DNA of 15,690 nucleotides from JBBQTU01 sp038213005 (lineage in GTDB: Bacteria; Planctomycetota; Phycisphaerae; Tepidisphaerales; Tepidisphaeraceae). The translations under genes were made by a program, and so were the position numbers. The notes below the pieces were generated by a model. It searched no databases. It was not told the DNA's origin and saw only the letters and a program-made list of their open reading frames with translations. The stretch lies in the NCBI GenBank assembly GCA_038213005.1, contig JBBQTU010000081.1:1-15690 (forward strand), given 5' to 3'. Below are positions 6,941 to 13,373 of this stretch, one piece after another. How positions within the stretch are numbered: the stretch's first letter is position 1; each line of letters begins with the position of its first letter.

Positions 6941-8920
6941 CTACACTGCGGGGCGGTGCAGGACCGGCTCGGGGAACTGGGACAGTGGCCGGTCTGCCTT
7001 GGCTTGGGTGATGACCTGTCTCACGCTGGCGGCGATGCCGGCCGGGTCGAGGCCAACTTCGGTGAGTTGCTGCTTGCGGGTGGCGTGGTGGATAAGGCGG
7101 TCGGGCAGCCCCAGGAGCGTCAGCCAGCGCGTGGGGAGGTGGTGCTGGACCGCATATTCGCTGACGGCCGAGCCGAAGCCGTTGACGATTGCATGGTCCT
7201 CCAGGGTGAGCACGGGGTGGCCTTCCTGCAGGATCTCTTCAAGCATCGCACCATCCAGGGGCTTGCAGAAGCGGGCGTCGATCACGCCAACCTGAAGGCC
7301 GGTGAGTGAGAGCTGATCGGCGACGGCGAGGGCGCTGGCGGCCAGGGCACCGTAGCAGATGATCGTGGCGTCTTCGCCGGCTCGCAGGCGGCGGCTGACG
7401 CCAAGTTCCCATTCCTGGCTGGCCTGCTGGCGCAGCGACGCTTCCATCGTCTCTTGGAAATTCTTCGCCGGGACGGTGTCGCGCGGATAGCGGATGGCGG
7501 AGGGCGACTCGAGCTTCAGCGTCAGCCGCATCGCGCGATTCAGTTCGCTCTCATCGCTGGGAGCCATCAGGACCATTCCAGGCAGAGGGCGCAGGAACGC
7601 CTGATCCATGGACCCGTGATGCACAGCCCCATCGTCGCCGACCAGACCCGCGCGGTCCATGCAGAAGACCACGGGGAGACCCTGGAGGCAGATTTCCTGC
7701 CAGATCTGGTCGTAGGCCCGTTGGGTGAAGGTTGAATAGACGGCGCAGTACGGCCGCATGCCGGCTTTGCACATGCCGCCGGCCATGGCGGCGAGGTGGC
7801 TCTCGCAGATGCCCGTGTCGATGCTCCGGCCGGGGTGGTTCTTCTCGAATAGAGTAATGCCCGTGCCATCGGGCATGGCGGCGGTCATGCCGAATACCCG
7901 CGGGTCATCCTTGGCGATGGCGGTCAGGGCGTCGGCGAAGGCGATCGTCCAGCTCTTGCCGCTGGAGGGCGTGAACTCGACGTTGCAGCCATTGACCTTG
8001 AAGCTGCTGGGACTGTGGAATTTGGTCGGCTCCTCGGCGGCGATCTTGTAGCCCTGCCCCTTGATCGTGCGGACATGCAGCACCACCGGGGTCTTGAGGC
8101 CCTTGAGTTCGCCCATGATCTCCAAGAGCGCCGGCAGGTCATGGCCGTCCACAGGGCCGAAATACTTCAGGCCCAGGCTCTCGAAGGGCTGGCCGGGCCA
8201 GACGGCGGATTTGAGGCCTTCCTTGGCGTGATGCCACAGGGCCTCAACGGTCTGGGCGACATTGCTGGGCAGCTTGCCCATCATGCGTTCGGCGATCTTC
8301 TTGGCCTCATCGTACGTGGTGCTGACCCGCAGCCGTTCGAGGTATTGGCTGAAGGCGCCCTGGGGCAGGCTGATGCTCATGCCGTTGTCGTTCAGAATGA
8401 TCAGAAGTTGTCGCTTCAGCCCGACGGCGTTATTGAGCCCTTCCATCGACAGCCCGTTGACCATCGACGAGTCGCCCACGATGGCGACCACATGGCTATT
8501 GACCCTCTGCAGCGCATCGCCCTTGGCCAGTCCGATGGCGGTGCTGATGGCGGTGCCGGCGTGGCCGACCCAGAAGAGGTCAAAGGGCGACTCAGCGGGA
8601 TTGGGAAAGCCGCTGATCGACCCCTTCTTTCGCAACGTCTCAAAGGCATTGGCGCGGCCGGTGATAAGCTTGTGCGGGTAACACTGGTGCCCCACGTCAA
8701 AAACCAGGCGATCGGGGCCTTGGGGGAAGGGGCCGAAGTCGTAGACGTAATGCAGGGCGATGGTCAGCTCAACCACGCCCAGGTTGGAGGCCAGATGCCC
8801 ACCGTTTTTGGAGACGGCATGGATGATCTGCTCGCGCATGGCCTCGGCGAGTTCCGGCAGGTCCTCGGGCTGCAGTTTCTTGAGGTCCCCCGGGCACTTA
8901 ATCCGATCTAGCAACGACAT
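6941..8920 (-). CDS. dxs: 1-deoxy-D-xylulose-5-phosphate synthase
   Basis: This enzyme condenses pyruvate and glyceraldehyde 3-phosphate with thiamine diphosphate, the first step of the MEP isoprenoid pathway; its product also feeds thiamine and pyridoxal synthesis in many bacteria. The 659-residue length is slightly above the usual 620-640. Visible family motifs are GGHLASNLGVVELT (H42), FDVGHQCYPHKL, the ThDP/Mg motif beginning GDSSMVNG at 149 with its NDNG end near 177-180, SEM-like catalytic E373 in GICESH, YSTFTQRAYDQ (R401), and MDRAGLVGDDGAVHHG (D422). Two changes are seen against the common form: GHAGTAIS for GHSSTSIS and ESH for EQH. They suggest a divergent clade, with catalytic residues kept. 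GGAG about ten bases upstream supports the start. It lies downstream of obg in the same direction. Confidence 0.95.
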   Translation of the reverse strand: MSLLDRIKCPGDLKKLQPEDLPELAEAMREQIIHAVSKNGGHLASNLGVVELTIALHYVYDFGPFPQGPDRLVFDVGHQCYPHKLITGRANAFETLRKKGSISGFPNPAESPFDLFWVGHAGTAISTAIGLAKGDALQRVNSHVVAIVGDSSMVNGLSMEGLNNAVGLKRQLLIILNDNGMSISLPQGAFSQYLERLRVSTTYDEAKKIAERMMGKLPSNVAQTVEALWHHAKEGLKSAVWPGQPFESLGLKYFGPVDGHDLPALLEIMGELKGLKTPVVLHVRTIKGQGYKIAAEEPTKFHSPSSFKVNGCNVEFTPSSGKSWTIAFADALTAIAKDDPRVFGMTAAMPDGTGITLFEKNHPGRSIDTGICESHLAAMAGGMCKAGMRPYCAVYSTFTQRAYDQIWQEICLQGLPVVFCMDRAGLVGDDGAVHHGSMDQAFLRPLPGMVLMAPSDESELNRAMRLTLKLESPSAIRYPRDTVPAKNFQETMEASLRQQASQEWELGVSRRLRAGEDATIICYGALAASALAVADQLSLTGLQVGVIDARFCKPLDGAMLEEILQEGHPVLTLEDHAIVNGFGSAVSEYAVQHHLPTRWLTLLGLPDRLIHHATRKQQLTEVGLDPAGIAASVRQVITQAKADRPLSQFPEPVLHRPAV

Positions 8921-9030
8921 CTATGGCTCTCCGAAGCGGTCAAAGCAGCTACGATATCCGAAGGCGGGAGTTCATTCCAGATGGACAATGGCGGCTGACG
9001 GTGACGCGAAGGCAAGTTGCGCAGATTACC

Positions 9031-9044
9031 GTGCGAATTCGCAC
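9031..9044. promoter_or_regulatory. Perfect 14-base palindrome upstream of dxs
   Basis: GTGCGAATTCGCAC is a perfect palindrome in the 174-base gap between obg and dxs, about 110 bases before the dxs start. Perfect even palindromes of this size are typical binding sites for dimeric regulators. No cognate regulator can be named, and no clear -35/-10 pair was found near it. Confidence 0.3.
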
Positions 9045-9094
9045 ACCCTTGTCTTCTTCTTGCGTAAAGCGTCGCGACCGAGAAAGACGCCGGG

Positions 9095-10093
9095 CTAGTC
9101 CTGAAGCGGATGGAGGTAAGTCCAGATCACCTGCAGCAGTTCCGAAACGCCCTGGTGGCTGACGCCGGACAGGGGGAGAATCGTCTTGCCGGGCAGCGCC
9201 GCACGCAACTGTGTCAGCACATCGTCGTCGCTGGCAAGGTCCATTTTGTTGGCGCAGATGATCTCGTGCTTCTCGGCCAGGTTCGGGCTGAACTTCTCGA
9301 GTTCCTTGCGGATCTTGAGGTAGTTCTCCGCCGGCGATGAGCCATCGGGATTGAACAGGTCCAGCATGTGGACGATCAGCTTGGTCCGCTCGATGTGCTT
9401 GAGGAAGTCGTGGCCCAAACCAGCGCCGGTGTGGGCACCTTCGATCAGGCCGGGGATATCGGCGAACACCACCCGCCGCTCAGAATCCAGTTCGGCGATG
9501 CCCAGGATCGGGTCCAGCGTGGTGAACGGATAATCGGCAACCTTTGGCCGGGCGGCCGAGACTGCCCGAAGCAGGGTGCTCTTGCCGGCGTTGGGCATGC
9601 CCACCAACCCCACGTCGGCGATGAGCTTGAGTTCAAGCTTTAACTGGCGTTCCTGGCCCTCGGTGCCCGGCTCGGCAAATCGAGGCGCCTGGTTGGTTGA
9701 ACTACGGAAATTCCAATTGCCCAGGCCACCCTTGCCGCCGCGACAGACGACCACCTGTCGCCCGGGCGTATCGAGATCAGCCAGCAGATTGCCGTGCTCC
9801 ATGTCGAAGATCATCGTGCCCAGCGGGACGGGGATGATCAGATCCTCGCCGCTCTCGCCGGCCATCTTCTTGCCAAGGCCCTGCTTGCCCTTGGGGGCCT
9901 TCCAGTGATGCTTGCCGGCGAAATCCAGAAGGGTGTCCTTGCTGGAGTCGGCCATGAAGATAACGCTGCCGCCGTTGCCGCCGTCGCCGCCGTCGGGACC
10001 GCCCTTGGGGACGAACTTCTCGCGTCGGAACGAGACACAGCCCGGGCCGCCGTTGCCGGCTTTCACGTGGATAGCAGCTTCATCGACAAACAT
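9095..10093 (-). CDS. obg: Obg family GTPase
   Basis: An essential ribosome-associated GTPase involved in 50S assembly and stress signalling. The Gly-rich Obg fold covers residues 1-158 (FVDEAAIHVKAGNGGPGC, GGPDGGDGGNGGSV). The G domain covers 159-330: G1 GMPNAGKS (165-172), switch I PFTTLDP, G3 DIPG (212-215), G4 NKMD (282-285) and a G5-like SGVSHQG. At 332 residues it is the short form without the C-terminal OCT domain. No Shine-Dalgarno sequence is visible before the ATG. It lies 127 bases downstream of rpmA, the usual rpmA-obg order, so cotranscription is likely. Confidence 0.96.
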   Translation of the reverse strand: MFVDEAAIHVKAGNGGPGCVSFRREKFVPKGGPDGGDGGNGGSVIFMADSSKDTLLDFAGKHHWKAPKGKQGLGKKMAGESGEDLIIPVPLGTMIFDMEHGNLLADLDTPGRQVVVCRGGKGGLGNWNFRSSTNQAPRFAEPGTEGQERQLKLELKLIADVGLVGMPNAGKSTLLRAVSAARPKVADYPFTTLDPILGIAELDSERRVVFADIPGLIEGAHTGAGLGHDFLKHIERTKLIVHMLDLFNPDGSSPAENYLKIRKELEKFSPNLAEKHEIICANKMDLASDDDVLTQLRAALPGKTILPLSGVSHQGVSELLQVIWTYLHPLQD

Positions 10094-10100
10094 AACAGTA

Positions 10101-10183
10101 AAGGCACGGAAGCATCCGGCACCCTACACAGCGAGGAGCACTCCCCCGCATGCACGGACGCCATGCAAATGCCTTCGTGCCTT
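10101..10183. repeat. Imperfect inverted repeat between rpmA and obg
   Basis: AAGGCACGGAAGCAT at 10101-10115 pairs imperfectly with ATGCCTTCGTGCCTT at 10169-10183; the outer 8 bases are a perfect match. The 53 bases between the arms form a large loop. In the rpmA-obg transcript this structure would sit directly before the obg start, which has no clear ribosome site, so it could affect obg translation or separate the two messages. Function is not shown. Confidence 0.3.
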
Positions 10184-10220
10184 CCTTCGAAAGATGATCC
10201 GGCGGTTCACCGGCGCGGTG

Positions 10221-10460
10221 TTACACCACGCGGATATGAACCTTACGACCCTGGAACTCGACCTTGCCATCCTTCAGCGCGAACAGCGTATCATCGCTGC
10301 CGATCCCGACATTGAAGCCGGGCGAGAACTTGGTCCCGCGCTGACGGACGATGATGGAACCGGCCGTGACGGCCTGACCACCATAGGCCTTGATACCACG
10401 ATACTGAGCGTTGCTGTCGCGGCCGTTAGTGGAACTGCCGCCACCTTTTTTATGAGCCAT
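10221..10460 (-). CDS. rpmA: 50S ribosomal protein L27
   Basis: A small basic protein of the large ribosomal subunit whose N-terminus reaches toward the peptidyl-transferase centre. The 79-residue protein starts MAHKKGGGSSTNGRDSN and contains GGQAVTAGSIIVRQRGTKF and DDTLFALKDGKVEF, the standard L27 pattern. It is slightly shorter than the usual 84-90 because the C-terminus ends soon after GRKVHIRVV. It is transcribed toward obg, as in many bacteria, but rplU (L21), which normally precedes rpmA, is not upstream. AAGGA about 12 bases before the ATG may be the ribosome site. Confidence 0.97.
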   Translation of the reverse strand: MAHKKGGGSSTNGRDSNAQYRGIKAYGGQAVTAGSIIVRQRGTKFSPGFNVGIGSDDTLFALKDGKVEFQGRKVHIRVV

Positions 10461-10478
10461 GTCGCACCTGATTCCTTA

Positions 10479-10539
10479 TTCCCGCTTAATCTCACGGGAA
10501 GACACTTCAAATAGACAATCCCCGCCTTGATTGACGGGG
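10479..10539 (-). promoter_or_regulatory. Two hairpins in the rpmA 5' leader
   Basis: Between the putative rpmA promoter and its start, the - strand transcript can form two stem-loops. One is CCCCG/CGGGG at 10520-10539 (loop 10). The other is TTCCCG/CGGGAA at 10479-10500 (6 bp, loop 10). The second sits immediately before the AAGGA ribosome site, a suitable place for translational feedback by a ribosomal protein (inference). The stems are short. Confidence 0.3.
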
Positions 10540-10545
10540 CGTAGC

Positions 10546-10574
10546 AAAATACAACGGATCGCCCCAACTTGCAA
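10546..10574 (-). promoter_or_regulatory. Putative sigma-70 promoter for rpmA-obg
   Basis: On the - strand TTGCAA (10574-10569), an exact 17-base spacer and TATTTT (10551-10546) form a reasonable housekeeping promoter (four of six bases in each box). Transcription would begin about 80 bases before the rpmA ATG. With no other gene on this side until the groES stop, it is the best candidate for the rpmA-obg-dxs direction. Confidence 0.45.
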
Positions 10575-10640
10575 GAGACCGAAAACCCAAGATCAGGGTA
10601 ATCACGAGCAGCCATCGTGGCCGGGTCGTATGGCCGAAAA

Positions 10641-10684
10641 GCGACTACAAAGTCGCTTCTACGTAGCCGCGACTTTGTAGTCGC
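10641..10684. repeat. REP-like compound palindrome
   Basis: GCGACTACAAAGTCGC (10641-10656) is exactly complementary to GCGACTTTGTAGTCGC (10669-10684), with a 12-base spacer. Each arm is also a small hairpin (GCGACT-4-AGTCGC), so the element can fold as one 16-bp stem or two 6-bp stems. This double symmetry and its intergenic place, between the groES stop and rpmA, resemble dispersed REP/BIME elements. Only one copy is in this window, so repetition in the genome is inferred. It could also end the galM-groES transcript. Confidence 0.55.
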
Positions 10685-10720
10685 GGTGCCAACACCCCCG
10701 ACTTCCGCTCGCTCGCGATT

Positions 10721-10754
10721 GCCCTGCGCCCAACATGAAGGCCCTGCGCCCAAC
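10721..10754. repeat. 14-base direct repeat, period 20
   Basis: GCCCTGCGCCCAAC occurs at 10721-10734 and again at 10741-10754, separated by ATGAAG. It lies just after the groES stop (10773, - strand). It looks like a small local duplication; no function is evident. Confidence 0.6.
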
Positions 10755-10772
10755 TGGACCGCCACCGCCGCA

Positions 10773-11129
10773 TCATCCTGGCTCATCATCAGTCGCCGGC
10801 TTGTCCACCGAGGGCTCGGACTTGCGGAAGACCGCCAGCACGCGGTCGATGTGGACGACGAAGAGCTTGTTGTCGTGCTCGAGTTCGACCGGGATCGCCT
10901 CGCGGGGGTCGAACAGCACCTTGTCGTACTGACGGATCGTATGATCCTCGTCGTTCTCGATGGCCTTGCTGACGCCGATGACCCGCCCGGTGATCACCGG
11001 GATCTCATGGCTGTCGGGCAGCACGATCCCGCTGCGAGTCTCGCGCTTGTTGTCATCCTTGCGGATCACAACCCGCTCACCGATGGGCTCGATGATGTCG
11101 TACTCGTTTTTTCGCGGCTTCTGGGCCAT
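10773..11129 (-). CDS. groES: GroES-like co-chaperonin (Cpn10 family)
   Basis: Cpn10 proteins form heptameric lids on the GroEL chamber. The 118-residue protein has the Cpn10 core at about residues 10-102: IGERVVIRKDD, the mobile loop ending SGIVLPD (33-39), ITGRVIGVS, YDKVLFDP and IDRVLAVF. It is longer than the usual ~95 residues, with a 10-residue N-terminal extension and a 16-residue acidic Pro/Asp-rich C-terminal tail. No GroEL gene is beside it in the window. It follows galM by 15 bases in the same direction and has no clear ribosome site, so translation may be coupled to galM. Family assignment is sure; whether it works with GroEL is not. Confidence 0.88.
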   Translation of the reverse strand: MAQKPRKNEYDIIEPIGERVVIRKDDNKRETRSGIVLPDSHEIPVITGRVIGVSKAIENDEDHTIRQYDKVLFDPREAIPVELEHDNKLFVVHIDRVLAVFRKSEPSVDKPATDDEPG

Positions 11130-11144
11130 GGGATCACGCCAGAC

Positions 11145-12182
11145 TCACTTGGTCGAAAATCGATAGATCACGGTGTGCTGGTAGGTCTCGCCCGGCCGCA
11201 GCGTCGGCGACTGGAACGTCGGCTGGTTGACCGAATCCGGGAAGTGCTGCGTCTCAAGGCACAGACCACTGTGGCCCTTGTACGCCCCGCCGTTGCCGTG
11301 CAGCGACCCGTTCAGGAAGTTACCCGAATAGACCTGGACGCCCGGCTGGGTGGTCTGAACTTCCATCACCCGCCCGAACTCCGGCTCACGGACGTACGCC
11401 GCCCGCACCATCGCCCCGCGTTCATTTCGCAGATCAAAGTTGTGGTCGTATCCGCCGACCTCATCGATGCGCGATCCGACCAGGAACGGAGTCGTGAAAT
11501 CCAGCGCCGTCCCGTGCACCGTCAGGATCTGACCCGTGGGGATCAGATTCGCGTCGGTGGGGGTGAAACGGTCGGCCGCCAGAATCAGTTCGTGCCCCAG
11601 GATGTCGCCATTGCCCGCGCCACGCAGGTTGAAGTAGGAATGGTTGGTCATGTTGACCGGCGTCGGCTGGTCGGTGGTCGCGATGAACTCCTGCTTCAGG
11701 GCATTGCCATCGGTCAGCGTGTAAATGGTCTTGGCCTGGACGGTGCCAGGAAATCCCTGGTCGCCATCGGGCGAGGTGAGTGTGAAGGTGACCGAAGGCC
11801 CCTCGGGCGTGTCGGCCATGCTGGCCGTCCAAAGCTTCTTGTCCCATCCCTCCGCGCCGCCGTGCAGCGTGTTGCCATTGTCCTTATGCGGCAGCAGATA
11901 AACTTTGCCGTCCAGAGTGAACGTGGCTCCGGCGATGCGATTAGCAACCCGGCCGACCGTGCAGCCGAAGTACGGCTCGCCCGGCTGGAAATAGCTTTCG
12001 GCGTTGTCAAAGCCCAAGACGACGTTGGCCAGCTTGCCCGTGCGGTCGGGCATGTGCAGTTCCACCACGCGAGCGCCCCACGTGCTGAGCTTCGCCACCG
12101 CCCCCTTGGCGTTGGTCAGCGTAAAAAGCGTCACGTCCCGGCCGTCGCGTGTCTTCCCGAAGATAGTCTGCTGTATGCTCAT
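11145..12182 (-). CDS. galM: Aldose 1-epimerase (galactose mutarotase)
   Basis: Interconverts alpha and beta anomers of aldoses, feeding the Leloir galactose pathway or general sugar use. The 345-residue length is normal. Family motifs are VGRVANRIAGATF (76-88), GNTLHGG with H107, NMTNHSYFNL with catalytic acid H181, GYDHNF (D246) and GLCLETQHFPDS with catalytic base E310. No signal peptide is seen, so it is probably cytoplasmic. There is no Shine-Dalgarno sequence, and a promoter ends about 7 bases before the ATG, suggesting a leaderless message. It forms an operon with the GroES-like gene. No other galactose genes are present nearby. Confidence 0.95.
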   Translation of the reverse strand: MSIQQTIFGKTRDGRDVTLFTLTNAKGAVAKLSTWGARVVELHMPDRTGKLANVVLGFDNAESYFQPGEPYFGCTVGRVANRIAGATFTLDGKVYLLPHKDNGNTLHGGAEGWDKKLWTASMADTPEGPSVTFTLTSPDGDQGFPGTVQAKTIYTLTDGNALKQEFIATTDQPTPVNMTNHSYFNLRGAGNGDILGHELILAADRFTPTDANLIPTGQILTVHGTALDFTTPFLVGSRIDEVGGYDHNFDLRNERGAMVRAAYVREPEFGRVMEVQTTQPGVQVYSGNFLNGSLHGNGGAYKGHSGLCLETQHFPDSVNQPTFQSPTLRPGETYQHTVIYRFSTK

Positions 12183-12188
12183 GCCGGG

Positions 12189-12216
12189 ATTCTACAGACA
12201 TGCAGCAGCTTGTCAC
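12189..12216 (-). promoter_or_regulatory. Putative sigma-70 promoter of galM-groES, leaderless
   Basis: On the - strand GTGACA (12216-12211), a 16-base spacer and TAGAAT (12194-12189) match the consensus boxes at five of six bases each. This is the best promoter in the window. Only six bases separate the -10 box from the galM ATG, so transcription would start at or next to the A of ATG. Confidence 0.5.
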
Positions 12217-12471
12217 TGTGTGGCACACGCGCGTTTTCCCGGGAGTTCTCGCTCGACAGCCCCGTCCCGCAAAGGCTCTGATCGAGGCGGCCAGGCCACT
12301 GTGGCACGCCCGCCCCGGGCGCTGCCTCCCGGCCCTGCCCAAATACGTCCCACAGCAAAAGTGGAGTCGACTTGAGTCGGCCACTCATCTGGTCCCTCGC
12401 CCACTTGATCGTCACGCTCTCCCGCCCTCTTCCCACAGTGCCTTTCGATAGACTTACGTGCGATCGGATGG
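12217..12471. other. Intergenic stretch upstream of galM, no gene seen
   Basis: This first part of the ~630-base gap holds no convincing gene. A weak stem (AGTGG/CCACT with an inner CGAC-TTGA-GTCG) lies at 12360-12385, and a short GC stem (CGCCC/GGGCG) near 12308-12320. CACTGTGTGGCAC at 12214-12226 and CACTGTGGCACG at 12299-12308 are near-copies of each other. None has a known role. Confidence 0.4.
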
Positions 12472-12720
12472 GCACTCGCGGCGTCATACCGGCTCCACAT
12501 GAAACAGGTGTACCCGCGCACAAGTAGTGCGCGGCGTCCTCGCCCGCACAGGAACACCCCACGCCTCCCCCACAAGTCACGCCCTATGCGCCCACTGCAC
12601 TCGCGGCGTCATACCGACTCCACATGAAACAGGTGCACCCGCGCACAAGTAGTGCGCGGCGTCCTCGCCCGCACAGGAACACCCCACGCCTCCCCACAAG
12701 TCACGCCCTATGCGCCCACT
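12472..12720. repeat. Tandem duplication of about 125 bp
   Basis: Two head-to-tail copies, 12472-12596 (125 bases) and 12597-12720 (124 bases), differ only at G/A in ATACCRGCTCC-type context, T/C in AGGTGYACCC and a C5/C4 run. A partial third start (GCACTCGC) follows at 12721. Each copy holds a perfect 8-bp hairpin, CCGCGCAC-AAGTA-GTGCGCGG, at 12514-12534 and 12639-12659. The array lies in a gap between the rrf2 stop and the galM start, both on the - strand. The near identity suggests recent duplication or conversion. No ORF of any family spans it. Confidence 0.9.
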
Positions 12721-12755
12721 GCACTCGCCACTGGCGAAATCGTGTCATTCATAGG

Positions 12756-12774
12756 CCCGGGGTATCGCCCCGGG
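12756..12774. terminator. GC hairpin downstream of rrf2
   Basis: CCCGGGG (12756-12762) pairs perfectly with CCCCGGG (12768-12774) across a 5-base loop, 38 bases after the rrf2 stop. No T-run follows on the - strand. A second tight stem, TCGCCA-C-TGGCGA, lies at 12725-12737. Together they may end the hyp-rrf2 transcript. It may also be a dispersed repeat. Confidence 0.4.
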
Positions 12775-12812
12775 GAATCGGACGCAATATCTGCGAGGAA
12801 CAACGTGACCGC

Positions 12813-13355
12813 TCAGGCCGGCCCGGCCTGAAATTTCCGCAGGAAGCGGCCGGTCGGCTTAGTGGTCTGGAATCGTCGCAGGGGCGAGCGCTCGACCTCG
12901 TGGAAGAACTGCTCGACAGCCTGAACGGCATTGAACTTCACGCCGACGGACGCCTGGTAGCTGGCGACCTGGGCCAGGGTGAGCTGCGAGAGCTGCTGCG
13001 TAAGCTGCTGACGCATCTGTTTCCAGAAGCCGTGCATGGGGCAGCTCTTCTCCTCCGAGCACTCTTTCATGCCCAGCACGCACTGCGGCTGCTGGTCGGG
13101 GGCGGTCACGGCGGCCGCGACATCGCGGAGCGAGACCTCGTCGGCCGGTCGAGACAGACGCACGCCGCCGCGGTAGCCGCGTTTGGTCTTCAATAGGCCG
13201 GCCTTGCCCATCGCGTGGAGAATCTTGGAGAGGTACGGCTTGGGCAGGCCGGTATTGTCGGCGATGTCCTGGGCCTGCACCCACTGATCAGGTCGACTGC
13301 CCACGAAGCCCAAGGCGAGAATCGCGTAGCCGGTTGTGTGGGATAGCCTCTGCAT
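12813..13355 (-). CDS. Rrf2 family transcriptional regulator with Fe-S type cysteines
   Basis: A 180-residue DNA-binding protein. The Rrf2 winged helix covers residues 1-80: SHTTGYAILAL, IADNTGLPKPYLSKILHAMGK as the helix-turn-helix, and the wing KRGYRGGVRLSRP. The sensor region holds C92, C99, C105 and H108, close to the IscR ligand set C92/C98/C104/H107 with one extra residue in the first spacing. It therefore probably binds a 2Fe-2S or similar cluster and responds to iron-sulfur status, oxygen or nitric oxide (inference). A long helix and a basic C-terminal tail follow and make it a little longer than most family members. AGGA seven bases before the ATG supports the start. It begins 18 bases after hypB, so it is the third gene of the hyp operon and may regulate it. 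Confidence 0.9.
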   Translation of the reverse strand: MQRLSHTTGYAILALGFVGSRPDQWVQAQDIADNTGLPKPYLSKILHAMGKAGLLKTKRGYRGGVRLSRPADEVSLRDVAAAVTAPDQQPQCVLGMKECSEEKSCPMHGFWKQMRQQLTQQLSQLTLAQVASYQASVGVKFNAVQAVEQFFHEVERSPLRRFQTTKPTGRFLRKFQAGPA

Positions 13356-13373
13356 GACAAGTTCCTGGTCAGG

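Noticed and set aside
8015..8911. 298-codon + strand open frame opposite dxs
   Set aside because: Antisense to conserved Dxs motifs; composition-driven frame.
10617..12281. 554-codon + strand open frame opposite galM and groES
   Set aside because: It is antisense to two clear family members, has no recognisable domain and begins inside the REP-like palindrome. Such frames arise from GC-rich third positions.
12472..12720. Tandem repeat considered as a CRISPR array
   Set aside because: The units are 125 bases, directly abutting, with no unique spacers and no cas genes.
12624..13196. 190-codon + strand frame starting in the tandem repeat and running opposite rrf2
   Set aside because: Its first part is repeat sequence and the rest is antisense to the Rrf2 gene; no family features.
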